Positions 1 through 5,529 of a stretch of 6,706 nucleotides of DNA are shown one piece after another; position 1 is the stretch's first letter; each line of letters begins with the position of its first letter. The notes below the pieces were generated by a model. That model was given only the letters and a program-made list of their open reading frames with translations, searched no databases and had not been told where the DNA came from. Origin of the DNA: Pseudomonadota bacterium (GTDB lineage: Bacteria; Pseudomonadota; Alphaproteobacteria; Rhodospirillales; 2-02-FULL-58-16); the NCBI GenBank assembly GCA_022560215.1, contig JADFTO010000033.1:1-6706 (forward strand). Reading direction: 5' to 3'. Made by a program: the position numbers and the translations under genes.

Positions 1-313
1 GCCATTCGCGCATGGCGGCGACGAATACCGCCGACATCGGGTCCCGGGGTTGGCTGGCGATCCGTTCATAAAGTTCGTCAAGGGAATTGCCCGACCAGAA
101 TGCTTGTTCGAATTCGGTCGAACGCGCGCTCAGCCGGCGCAGGCCGATGACCTTGTCGATGATGATCGCCCAACACCATACCGAAGCCCCCAGCAGCAGC
201 ACGATCACCGATTTGACGATCGGGTCGGCACGCAGAAACAGCGCCCAAATAGAAAAATCCAGGTCTTCGGCCGAGCCGGCCAGGGTCACCGCTTCAATGA
301 CTTGGTTTTCCAT
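1..313 (-). CDS. tolQ: TolQ, Tol-Pal system proton-channel subunit (N-terminal 104 residues; C-terminus beyond left edge)
   Basis: TolQ is an inner-membrane protein that with TolR forms the proton-motive-force motor driving TolA, and so outer-membrane constriction at division. The visible protein starts MENQVIEAVTLAG. A short periplasmic segment is followed by one clear membrane span at about residues 32-54 (PIVKSVIVLLLGASVWCWAI core), then a charged cytoplasmic stretch (IGLRRLSARSTEFEQAFWSG), which is the layout of the MotA/TolQ/ExbB family. The family is usually about 230 residues, so a little over half is missing and the two later membrane spans are outside the window. The ATG at 313 has a Shine-Dalgarno-like GAAGG about 7 bases upstream, inside the end of ybgC. 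Only 3 bases separate it from the ybgC stop, so the two are cotranscribed. Every Glu codon read here is GAA, unlike the genes further right. ExbB is the alternative, but the ybgC neighbour favours TolQ. Confidence 0.93.
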   Translation of the reverse strand, partial: MENQVIEAVTLAGSAEDLDFSIWALFLRADPIVKSVIVLLLGASVWCWAIIIDKVIGLRRLSARSTEFEQAFWSGNSLDELYERIASQPRDPMSAVFVAAMREW

Positions 314-316
314 CAA

Positions 317-778
317 TCAGCCTTCTTGTTTTTTCGAATGAACATTTGCGCGGAATTCCTCGAGCCGGGATCTGACCGCCGCCGGCAGCCTGGCCGGCCG
401 TCCGTCAACGGACATGCAGGCGAGTTTCAGTTCCATGCGCACCAGTTCGGCGTTGTCACGCTTCACCCGTTGATCGGCGACCAACGACGCGCCGCCGACT
501 TCGAGTAAACGGGTTTCGACCGACAGCAGGTCGTCGAGCCGGGCCGGTTTGAAAAAATCCACCTCGCACCGCCGGACGGCGAAGGCCAGCCCTTCGGTTT
601 TCATCAACCGGGCGCTTTCGCCGCCGAGGTCGCGAAGCATCTCGGTGCGCGCGCGCTCGGCGTATTTCAGATAGTTGGCGTAATAGACGATGCCGGCGCA
701 ATCCGTGTCCTCGTAATAGACGCGGACCGGATAGACGTGGATCCCCTCCGGGGAGGCGCCTGAGGTGGGTTTATTCAT
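317..778 (-). CDS. ybgC: YbgC, tol-pal-associated acyl-CoA thioesterase
   Basis: This 153-residue protein is a hotdog-fold acyl-CoA thioesterase of the YbgC/4-hydroxybenzoyl-CoA thioesterase family. The family hydrolyses short-chain acyl-CoAs in the cytoplasm, and the E. coli protein has been linked to phospholipid metabolism. The signature segment lies at residues 19-45: RVYYEDTDCAGIVYYANYLK followed by an ERARTE motif. D26 aligns with the catalytic Asp of the family. Tyr33 stands where E. coli has His in VVYHANYL. The length fits the usual 130-155 residues. The ATG at 778 lies inside the last codons of ruvB (8-base overlap; ruvB ends in TAA at 771), and GAGG in the ruvB tail can serve as its ribosome binding site. 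It sits 3 bases before tolQ, the usual head of a tol-pal cluster. The family is certain; the physiological substrate cannot be read from sequence. Confidence 0.95.
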   Translation of the reverse strand: MNKPTSGASPEGIHVYPVRVYYEDTDCAGIVYYANYLKYAERARTEMLRDLGGESARLMKTEGLAFAVRRCEVDFFKPARLDDLLSVETRLLEVGGASLVADQRVKRDNAELVRMELKLACMSVDGRPARLPAAVRSRLEEFRANVHSKKQEG

Positions 779-1826
779 CGTCCTCGATTCCGCCGATCAA
801 ATTCAATTGGGCGATGGCTTCCGGTTCCGCCAGACCCAAATGCCGATACGCTTGCACGCCTAAGACCCGGCCGCGGGGCGTGCGCATCAAAAATCCCTGC
901 TGAATGAGGTAGGGTTCGATCACCTCTTCGATGGTGTCTCGTTCCTCGGAAAGGGCGGCCGCCAGCGTCTCGACGCCGACCGGTCCGCCGCCGAATTTTT
1001 CGGCGATACAACCGAGATACCGCCGGTCCATGGCATCCAGGCCGCGCCCGTCCACCTCCAGCCGGTTGAGCGCCAGATCGGCGGCCTCGGCGTCGACCTT
1101 GCCGCCGCCGTCCAGGTCGGCGAAATCGCGGACCCGCCTAAGCAGACGCCCGGCGACCCGGGGCGTTCCCCTGGACCGGCGGGCGATTTCCTGGGCCCCG
1201 TCGGCCGTCAGGTCCATGTTCAGCAACCCGGCGCCGCGGACGACGATCTGCTCCAGTTCCTGGTCCGAATAGAACGATACCCGCAGGGGAATACCGAACC
1301 GGTCGCGCAAGGGCGACGTAATCAGGCCCGAGCGCGTCGTCGCCCCGATCAGGGTGAACGGCGGCAGGTCGATGCGCACCGAGCGCGCCGCCGGTCCTTC
1401 GCCGATGATCAGGTCGAGCTGAAAGTCCTCCATCGCCGGATAAAGGATTTCCTCGACCACCGGGTTAAGGCGGTGGATTTCATCGATGAACAATATTTCC
1501 CGGGGCTGCAGGTTGGTGAGGATGGCCGCCAGGTCGCCGGCCTTGGCGATCACCGGCCCCGAGGTGGCGCGGAAGCCGACGCCCAGCTCCCGGGCCGTGA
1601 TCTGGGCCAGGGTCGTCTTGCCCAGGCCCGGCGGCCCGAAGAACAGGGTATGGTCCAGGGCTTCGCCGCGGCCGCGTGCGGCCTGGATGAAGACGCCGAG
1701 GTTGTCGCATATCTGCGCCTGGCCGACGAAATCGTCCAGGGTCCGGGGGCGGAACTTACTCTCGGGAGCGTCGGCCGCCGACTTCCCGCCGGCGATGACG
1801 CGGTCCTGGGTCCCCTCGTCGTTCAT
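771..1826 (-). CDS. ruvB: RuvB, Holliday junction branch-migration ATPase
   Basis: RuvB is the AAA+ hexameric motor that, loaded by RuvA, pumps DNA through Holliday junctions. The 351-residue protein (MNDEGTQDRV...) matches the family length. Visible motifs: the FRPRTLDDFVGQ entry at 25-36, Walker A GPPGLGKT at 64-71, Walker B FIDEIH at 113-118, sensor 1 GATTR at 161-165, the SPLRDRFG segment at 171-178 with the presumed arginine finger R174, the sensor 2 region GTPRVAGRLLRR at 220-231, and a C-terminal winged helix with PYLIQQGFLMRTPRGR. The frame is open much further upstream, but the ATG at 1826 is chosen because it overlaps the ruvA stop as ATGA and has GGGGGAGG 7 bases before it. Base composition changes within the gene near position 1500 (residue about 109): the N-terminal part is markedly more GC-rich than the rest. 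The reading frame and motifs are intact. Confidence 0.97.
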   Translation of the reverse strand: MNDEGTQDRVIAGGKSAADAPESKFRPRTLDDFVGQAQICDNLGVFIQAARGRGEALDHTLFFGPPGLGKTTLAQITARELGVGFRATSGPVIAKAGDLAAILTNLQPREILFIDEIHRLNPVVEEILYPAMEDFQLDLIIGEGPAARSVRIDLPPFTLIGATTRSGLITSPLRDRFGIPLRVSFYSDQELEQIVVRGAGLLNMDLTADGAQEIARRSRGTPRVAGRLLRRVRDFADLDGGGKVDAEAADLALNRLEVDGRGLDAMDRRYLGCIAEKFGGGPVGVETLAAALSEERDTIEEVIEPYLIQQGFLMRTPRGRVLGVQAYRHLGLAEPEAIAQLNLIGGIEDDE

Positions 1827-2425
1827 CGTCCGGCCTCCCCCGGCGCCAGTTCGGCCAGGCCGGCCCGGATCAACGCCTCCGTGCCCGCGTCCGCGCCAAG
1901 CTTGCCGGCGGCCAGCGACACGGCACCCATGGCCTCCGACGCGCCGTAGCCCAGGTTGACCAGGGCCGAGGCGGCGTCGCCGGCGGCCCCCTTGTCGTCC
2001 ACCCCGGCGGCCGGTCCAAGGGGCGCCTCGCCGACCTTGTCCTTGAGTTCGCTCAGGATACGGGTCGCCAGCTTGGCCCCCACCCCGTTGGCCCGGGTGA
2101 TGGCGGCACGGTCGGCGGACGCCAGCGCCCGGGCCAGGTCGTCGCCGCCGAGCGCCGACAGGATGGCGAGCCCGACCTTGGCCCCGACGCCCTGGACCGT
2201 GGTCAACAGGCGGAACCATTCCCGCTCGGAGGCGTCGATGAAGCCGTAGAGATGGATGTGGTCTTCGCGCATATGGGTCTCGATCAGCAGGCTGGCCGCC
2301 TCGCCGGCCCGCAGCCGCCCGAGGGTAGGGGCCGAGCAGAAGACGCGGTAGCCGACCCCGGAAACGTCGATGACGGCCCAGTCGTCGCCGGTGGAATCGA
2401 CCAGCCCCTTGAGCTTGGCGATCAT
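1823..2425 (-). CDS. ruvA: RuvA, Holliday junction-binding subunit
   Basis: RuvA binds four-way junctions as a tetramer or octamer and recruits RuvB. The 200-residue protein starts MIAKLKGLVDSTGDDWAVID, the typical OB-fold domain I (about 1-62). Within it the REDHIHLYGF segment (53-62) carries the acidic-pin pair E54/D55. Domain II has the two helix-hairpin-helix motifs, VQGVGAKVGLAILS (78-91) and NGVGAKLATRILSELK (113-128). A Gly/Ala-rich linker (about 133-150) leads to a small C-terminal RuvB-binding domain (151-195). Length is normal. The frame runs open to 2878, but that extension only shadows ruvC. The ATG at 2425 overlaps the ruvC stop as ATGA. No strong Shine-Dalgarno is seen, so it may rely on translational coupling to ruvC. 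Confidence 0.97.
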   Translation of the reverse strand: MIAKLKGLVDSTGDDWAVIDVSGVGYRVFCSAPTLGRLRAGEAASLLIETHMREDHIHLYGFIDASEREWFRLLTTVQGVGAKVGLAILSALGGDDLARALASADRAAITRANGVGAKLATRILSELKDKVGEAPLGPAAGVDDKGAAGDAASALVNLGYGASEAMGAVSLAAGKLGADAGTEALIRAGLAELAPGEAGR

Positions 2426-2922
2426 GACAGGGCCGCCGCCACCCGGGCCGCCGTCTCCCGGTGGTGGGCGTGGCAGATGGCGACGGCGAGCGCGTCGGCG
2501 GCGTCCGTTCCGGCGGCGTCGCTGCCGGGCAGCAGGAGGCGCACCATCAGCCCGATCTGCTCCTTGGCGGCGTGGCCGGCGCCGACCACCGTCTTCTTGA
2601 TGACGTTGGGGGAATATTCGGCAACCTCGAGGCCGGCGCGCGACGCGGCCACCAGGACGACGCCGCGGGCCTGCCCCAGTTTCAGGGCCGAGGCGGGGTT
2701 CCTGTTGACGAAGGTTTCCTCCACCGCCGCCGCCGCCGGCAGGTAGCGGCCGATCACGTCCGCCAGCCCGGCGTCGATCTGGGCCAGCCTGCGGGCGAGG
2801 GAAAGGCCGCTCTTGGTGCGCACCACGCCGTTGGCGACGTGGCTCAACCTGTTGGCGCGGGCGTCGATGACGCCCCATCCGGTGGCGGCGAGGCCCGGGT
2901 CCAGCCCAAGAATCCTCATCAT
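2422..2922 (-). CDS. ruvC: RuvC, Holliday junction resolvase (crossover junction endodeoxyribonuclease)
   Basis: RuvC is the dimeric RNase H-fold nuclease that cuts Holliday junctions symmetrically and works with RuvAB. The 166-residue product is slightly shorter than E. coli RuvC (173). Catalytic acids are all visible: D8 in ILGLDPG, E68 in AVEETF, and D140 and D143 in GTDAADALA. The conserved NPASALKLGQARG stretch (75-87) and SPNVIKKTVVGAGHAAKEQI (104-123) are present. Two ATG codons are adjacent (2922 and 2919). GGAG at 2929-2932 is 6 bases from the first and 9 from the second, so either is possible and the products differ by one Met; with the second start the first Asp becomes D7 as in E. 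coli. It lies 18 or so bases after yebC and overlaps ruvA by 4 bases. Confidence 0.97.
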   Translation of the reverse strand: MMRILGLDPGLAATGWGVIDARANRLSHVANGVVRTKSGLSLARRLAQIDAGLADVIGRYLPAAAAVEETFVNRNPASALKLGQARGVVLVAASRAGLEVAEYSPNVIKKTVVGAGHAAKEQIGLMVRLLLPGSDAAGTDAADALAVAICHAHHRETAARVAAALS

Positions 2923-2941
2923 CCCCTACTCCATTCCCGGC

Positions 2942-3688
2942 TCAGGCGCTGAGCCGCTCCATGACCTCGTCGGCGACGTCGAAGTTGGCGCAGACCCGTT
3001 GCACATCGTCCGAGTCCTCGAGGACGTCGAGCAGCTTGAACAAGGCGCCGGCGGTGTCCTCGTCGACGGGGACGGTGCTTTGCGGAATCCAGTCCAGGCG
3101 CGCCGTCTCCGCCTTCCCGAACCTGGCCTCCAGCGCCTCCTTGACGGCGCCGAACTCGTCGGGATCGCAGGAAATGTCGTGGCCTTCCGGGCCCGAGTTC
3201 ACGTCATCGGCACCGGCCTCCAGGGCCGCCTCGAACATGTCGCCGCCGGCGGTCGCGCCCTCGTCGAAGTGGATCAGGCCGACCCGCCGGAACATGAAGC
3301 TGACGCTTCCCGTCTCGCCCAGGTTGCCGCCGTGCTTGGCGAAGGCGGAGCGGATCTCGGAGGCGGTGCGGTTGCGGTTGTCGGTCAGGGCCTCGACGAT
3401 GAGGGCGACCCCGCCCGGGCCGTAGCCTTCGTAGCGCACCTCCTCGTAGTCCGCCTCGTCGCCGCCGGCGCCGCGCTTGATGGCCCTCTCCATGGTGTCC
3501 TTGGGCATGTTGACGGCCTTGGCGGCGGCGATGGCCGTGCGCAGCCGCGGGTTCTTGCCAGCATCGGGGAGGCCCGTCTTGGTGGCCACCGTGAGCTCGC
3601 GGATGTGCTTGGTGAAGATCTTGGCGCGCTTGGCATCCTGCGCGCCCTTCCGGTGCATGATGTTCTTGAATTGTGAATGACCGGCCAT
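2942..3688 (-). CDS. yebC: YebC/PmpR/TACO1-family protein
   Basis: This is a 248-residue cytoplasmic protein of the YebC/TACO1 family. Family members have been described as DNA-binding regulators (PmpR) and, more recently, as ribosome-associated factors helping translation of difficult sequences such as proline runs; TACO1 is a mitochondrial translational activator. The N-terminal signature is complete (MAGHSQFKNIMHRKGAQDAK, then FTKHIRELTVA), followed by NPRLRTAIAAAKAVNMPKDT and a conserved YEGYGPGGVALIVEALTDNR segment at about 88-107. The GSVSFMFRRVG region marks the middle domain, and an acidic C-terminal domain ends ADEVMERLSA. Length is typical. The ATG at 3688 is certain from the MAGHSQF match. 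The only Shine-Dalgarno-like sequence (AAGGG) is rather distant, about 14 bases. It leads the ruvCAB group, a common neighbourhood. Which of the two roles applies here cannot be told from sequence. Confidence 0.96.
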   Translation of the reverse strand: MAGHSQFKNIMHRKGAQDAKRAKIFTKHIRELTVATKTGLPDAGKNPRLRTAIAAAKAVNMPKDTMERAIKRGAGGDEADYEEVRYEGYGPGGVALIVEALTDNRNRTASEIRSAFAKHGGNLGETGSVSFMFRRVGLIHFDEGATAGGDMFEAALEAGADDVNSGPEGHDISCDPDEFGAVKEALEARFGKAETARLDWIPQSTVPVDEDTAGALFKLLDVLEDSDDVQRVCANFDVADEVMERLSA

Positions 3689-3730
3689 GGGTCGTCAGGC
3701 TGCCCTTAAGTAGAAGATCAGGTAGGTCTC

Positions 3731-3749
3731 ATACCAAAATTATACCAAA
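3731..3749. repeat. Two direct repeats ATACCAAA spaced by 11 bases
   Basis: ATACCAAA occurs at 3731-3738 and again at 3742-3749, start to start 11 bases, about one helical turn. On the minus strand this reads TTTGGTAT twice, and the -10 TATAAT overlaps the first copy and the bases between them. It could be a tandem protein site over the promoter or a chance result of local AT-richness. Confidence 0.4.
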
Positions 3750-3767
3750 TGTTGCGATAGGTCACGA
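3739..3767 (-). promoter_or_regulatory. Putative promoter of yebC-ruvCAB-ybgC-tol
   Basis: On the minus strand a perfect TATAAT lies at 3744-3739. The best upstream element is weak: TCGTGA at 17-base spacing (3767-3762) or GTGACC at 15-base spacing (3765-3760), the latter matching 4 of 6 bases of TTGACA. Initiation near 3731 would give a leader of about 40 bases before the yebC ATG. The strong -10 with a poor -35 under a palindrome suggests a regulated promoter, but this is inference. Confidence 0.5.
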
Positions 3768-3782
3768 TGTTATATCGTGGCC
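3760..3782. repeat. 23-base imperfect palindrome (operator-like)
   Basis: The arms GGTCACGAT (3760-3768) and ATCGTGGCC (3774-3782) are complementary at 8 of 9 positions around a 5-base centre GTTAT. The palindrome covers the -35 position of the putative yebC promoter, where a repressor or activator would bind. It could instead fold as RNA at the end of ymdB transcripts, but no U-run follows in either direction, so a terminator is less likely. Confidence 0.5.
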
Positions 3783-3831
3783 GGGCGCGGGGGCGCGACC
3801 GTCGGGCTAGCAGATCAATATGGCAAGATTG

Positions 3832-3877
3832 GGGCGAAGGCGGTGCCGAGGGAGCGGCGGGCGGCTTCCCTTCGCCC
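3832..3877 (-). terminator. Long hairpin directly after the ymdB stop, possible terminator or 3' end structure
   Basis: A perfect 9-base inverted repeat, GGGCGAAGG at 3832-3840 and CCTTCGCCC at 3869-3877, begins at the base following the ymdB stop codon. The 28-base interior is GC-rich and can form a small inner stem (GCCG/CGGC). On the minus strand the stem is followed by CAATCTTGCC, which has no U-run, so this is not a classical intrinsic terminator. It may stabilise the 3' end or work with Rho. Confidence 0.35.
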
Positions 3878-4690
3878 TCACGCCGGCCAGCGTTCGGCCA
3901 GGCAGCCGCCGAGGCGCAGGGGGGCCACGGCGGTGGCCAGCCCGGTTGAGTCGTCGGTTTCCAGATAGACGGCCGAGAGCGTGGCCTCGCCCACGGCCGG
4001 TTCCAGCCTGCCGCCGGGCATGCGGCTGGTGAAGCGGGCCATCGCCGTTTCCTTCTCCATGCCGATGACCGAATCGTAATCCCCGCACATGCCGACGTCG
4101 GTCATGTAGGCGGTGCCGCCGGACAGGATGTGCGCGTCGGCGGTGGGAACGTGGGTGTGGCTGCCCGCGACCATGGACACCCGCCCGTCGCAGAAATGGC
4201 CCATGGCCATCTTCTCGCTGGTCGCCTCGGCGTGCATGTCGACGAAGATGCAGTCCACGGAGGTGCCGAGCCGGTGGTTGGCGAGTTCGTCCTCCACGGC
4301 GGCGAAGGGATCGTCCAGGGATTCCATGTACAGCCGTCCCATGGGGTGTATCACCAGCACCCGCCGGCCGCCTGGCGCCTGATAGATGCCCGAGCCCCGC
4401 CCGGGCGTACCCTGGGGGAAGTTCATGGGCCTGAGCAGCCTGGGATCGTCGTCGATGGTGTTGATGATCTCGCGCTGGTCCCAGACGTGGTTGCCGGTGG
4501 TGACCATGTCGGCCCCGGCGGCGTAAAATTCCTCGCAGATTTTCGCGGTGATGCCGAAGCCGTGGGCGGCGTTCTCTCCGTTGACGATGACGAAATCCAA
4601 TTCCAGGCGCCGGCGCAGGTCGGGCAGGCGCTCGGTGATCGCCTGGCGCCCGGCCCGGCCGACCACGTCGCCGCAAAAAAGGATCTTCAA
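3878..4690 (-). CDS. YmdB-family (TIGR00282-type) metallophosphoesterase
   Basis: This 270-residue cytoplasmic protein belongs to the calcineurin-like metallophosphoesterase group of Bacillus YmdB, which hydrolyses 2',3'-cyclic nucleotides and has cAMP phosphodiesterase activity in other members. The start MKILFCGDVVGRAGR is characteristic. Metal ligands are all visible: D8, E39 and N40 in VNGENAA, N67 and H68 in GNHVWD, H153 in VDMHAEATSEK, H178 and H180 in GSHTHVPTAD. The family TDVGMCGDYDSVIG segment follows at 197-210. The start is TTG at 4690, supported by the conserved N-terminus at exactly this codon and by GAGG about 8 bases upstream. The TTG overlaps the fthC stop as TTGA, so translation is probably coupled. 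Length is normal and no residue is missing. The true substrate in this organism is not known from sequence. Confidence 0.93.
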   Translation of the reverse strand: MKILFCGDVVGRAGRQAITERLPDLRRRLELDFVIVNGENAAHGFGITAKICEEFYAAGADMVTTGNHVWDQREIINTIDDDPRLLRPMNFPQGTPGRGSGIYQAPGGRRVLVIHPMGRLYMESLDDPFAAVEDELANHRLGTSVDCIFVDMHAEATSEKMAMGHFCDGRVSMVAGSHTHVPTADAHILSGGTAYMTDVGMCGDYDSVIGMEKETAMARFTSRMPGGRLEPAVGEATLSAVYLETDDSTGLATAVAPLRLGGCLAERWPA

Positions 4691-5271
4691 GGCCGCGCCC
4701 TCATCCAGCTCTCCTCGGTGACGATCCAGTCCAGCCGCCGGTCATTGGGCGCATGGGGCACGGCGTCCACCCTTTGGGCGGCGAAGGCTGCCCCCACCGT
4801 CAGCACCGGGCCCTGGCGCCGGAGCGCCCCGATGGTGCGGTCGTAGTAGCCGCCGCCCCAGCCCAACCTGGTCCCACGATCGTCGAAGGCGAGCAACGGG
4901 GCAAGCACGATGTCCGGCCGCAGCGAAGGCTCGCCCGGTTCCGGGTGACGGGTGCCGAAGGGGCCCCGGACCAGGGCCGCGCCGGGACGCCAGCGGCGGA
5001 AGGACAGGGGCGCTCCGGGCGCCGTCACCACCGGGAGTGCGCAGGCGAAGCCGAGCTCCAGAAGGCGGGTCATGAGGGGACGGACGTCGATCTCGTCGGC
5101 GATGGGCCAGTAGCCGGACACCACCCCGGCCGCCACGCCCATGTCTCCCATGGCGGCGACGAAATTGTCACGCAGGCGTTCCCCGGCTTCCGTGGGCGCC
5201 TGGTGGCGGGCGGCGGCGCGGCGTTCTCGCGCCCACATCCTGAGCCGGGACTTATCCTCGATGACTGACAT
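4687..5271 (-). CDS. fthC: 5-formyltetrahydrofolate cyclo-ligase (5,10-methenyl-THF synthetase)
   Basis: The enzyme uses ATP to convert 5-formyl-THF to 5,10-methenyl-THF, clearing an inhibitory folate form and returning it to one-carbon metabolism. The 194-residue protein has the family layout: a basic N-terminal helix with KSRLRMWARERRAAA, SGYWPIADEIDVRPL at 52-66 (the folate-binding region), ALPVV at 78-82, the PDIVLAPLLAFDDRGTRLGW region at 119-138 running into GGGYYDRT (the ATP/phosphate-binding signature) and a C-terminal VPHAPNDRRLDWIVTE at 171-186. The frame is open up to 5409, but that would run into the 6S RNA gene; the ATG at 5271 gives the usual length. Its ribosome binding site is poor (GAGG about 14 bases away). 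The gene follows 6S RNA, as ygfA/fau does in E. coli, and overlaps ymdB by 4 bases. Confidence 0.94.
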   Translation of the reverse strand: MSVIEDKSRLRMWARERRAAARHQAPTEAGERLRDNFVAAMGDMGVAAGVVSGYWPIADEIDVRPLMTRLLELGFACALPVVTAPGAPLSFRRWRPGAALVRGPFGTRHPEPGEPSLRPDIVLAPLLAFDDRGTRLGWGGGYYDRTIGALRRQGPVLTVGAAFAAQRVDAVPHAPNDRRLDWIVTEESWMRARP

Positions 5272-5290
5272 GGGGGCTTGGTCGTCCTCG

Positions 5291-5311
5291 GCCCGAATGG
5301 GGAATCCGGGC
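5291..5311 (-). repeat. Small hairpin between 6S RNA and fthC
   Basis: On the minus strand GCCCGGAT and ATTCGGGC can pair over 8 positions (one G-U) around a 5-base loop. It lies 18 bases after the predicted 6S 3' end and just before the GAGG in front of fthC. There is no U-run. It may be a processing or translation-control element, or chance in GC-rich DNA. Confidence 0.35.
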
Positions 5312-5328
5312 TTCGTCAAGGTGACAGG

Positions 5329-5493
5329 GTAGGACGGCACCACCGGGCCGTTGGATCGACGATCCTCTGTGGCCTGCTTGTGCAGGTGGGCGCCATATAC
5401 CGGACCCACGGGTCCGGCAGGGACAGCTCCCTAGAGGTTGATGTTGGCCCCAGGGATCCCGATGCCTGACGCACTCGGCAGACACCGTCCTAC
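5329..5493 (-). ncRNA. ssrS: 6S RNA
   Basis: 6S RNA binds sigma-70-type RNA polymerase holoenzyme by imitating an open promoter and lowers transcription in stationary phase. The minus-strand segment of about 165 bases is closed by a 13-pair stem, GTAGGACGGTGTC (5493-5481) with GGTGCCGTCCTAC (5341-5329), with three G-U pairs in the inner part. Inside it, the 5' side reads GATCCCTGGGGCC, resembling the conserved CCCCUGAGCC of E. coli 6S. The 3' side has a small hairpin GGATC-GTC-GATCC (5365-5353), which is like the hairpin on the 3' side of the E. coli central bubble. A strong apical stem-loop CCGGACC/GGTCCGG (5417-5400) tops the structure. CCTCT (5437-5433) can also pair with AGAGG (5368-5364); that arm shares two bases with the small hairpin, so the two are alternatives. 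The order zapA, 6S, cyclo-ligase is the conserved context. Exact ends are inferred from the stem. Confidence 0.9.
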
Positions 5494-5500
5494 ATGATCG

Positions 5501-5529
5501 AGTCTATGACTGTTCGAGGCGTTCTGCAA
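5501..5529 (-). promoter_or_regulatory. Putative 6S RNA promoter inside the end of zapA
   Basis: On the minus strand TTGCAG (5529-5524) and TAGACT (5506-5501) are separated by exactly 17 bases, and the -10 element ends 7 bases before G5493, the predicted 5' end of 6S RNA. The -10 element includes the TAG stop codon of zapA. Matches to the consensus are 3 of 6 and 4 of 6, modest, but the spacing and the match to the RNA start support it. 6S RNA could also be processed from a zapA transcript. Confidence 0.5.

Larger units (their letters stand above)
3689..3877. other. Non-coding spacer between ymdB and yebC
   Basis: No convincing gene is seen here; the short frames that cross it are GC-rich shadows without a recognisable start or product. 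It holds a possible 3' hairpin of ymdB at its right edge, a putative yebC promoter, a 23-base imperfect palindrome and two 8-base direct repeats, listed separately. The part from about 3700 to 3778 is clearly AT-richer than the genes on either side, as expected for a promoter region. Confidence 0.7.

Noticed and set aside
1827..2219. Upstream extension of the ruvB frame giving a 482-residue protein
   Set aside because: The extension is a Gly/Arg/Pro-rich readout antisense-like to nothing and in a second frame of ruvA. The ATGA overlap, the GGGGGAGG site and the family length all point to the ATG at 1826.
2426..2878. Upstream extension of the ruvA frame
   Set aside because: It lies in another frame of ruvC and is Arg/Gly-rich low-complexity sequence; RuvA begins with MIAKLKG.
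2813..3676. Long plus-strand open frame of 287 codons opposite yebC, and similar frames opposite ruvA, ruvC, ymdB and fthC
   Set aside because: High GC removes stop codons from the antisense strand. The products show no domain and the strongly conserved minus-strand genes explain the DNA.
3767..3968. Short plus-strand frames in the yebC-ymdB spacer
   Set aside because: They start in the spacer, run into antisense ymdB, and show no ribosome binding site or recognisable product.
5252..5485. Small minus-strand frames crossing the 6S RNA region, including an N-terminal extension of fthC to 5409
   Set aside because: They overlap a structured RNA, match no family, and FthC has normal length from 5271.
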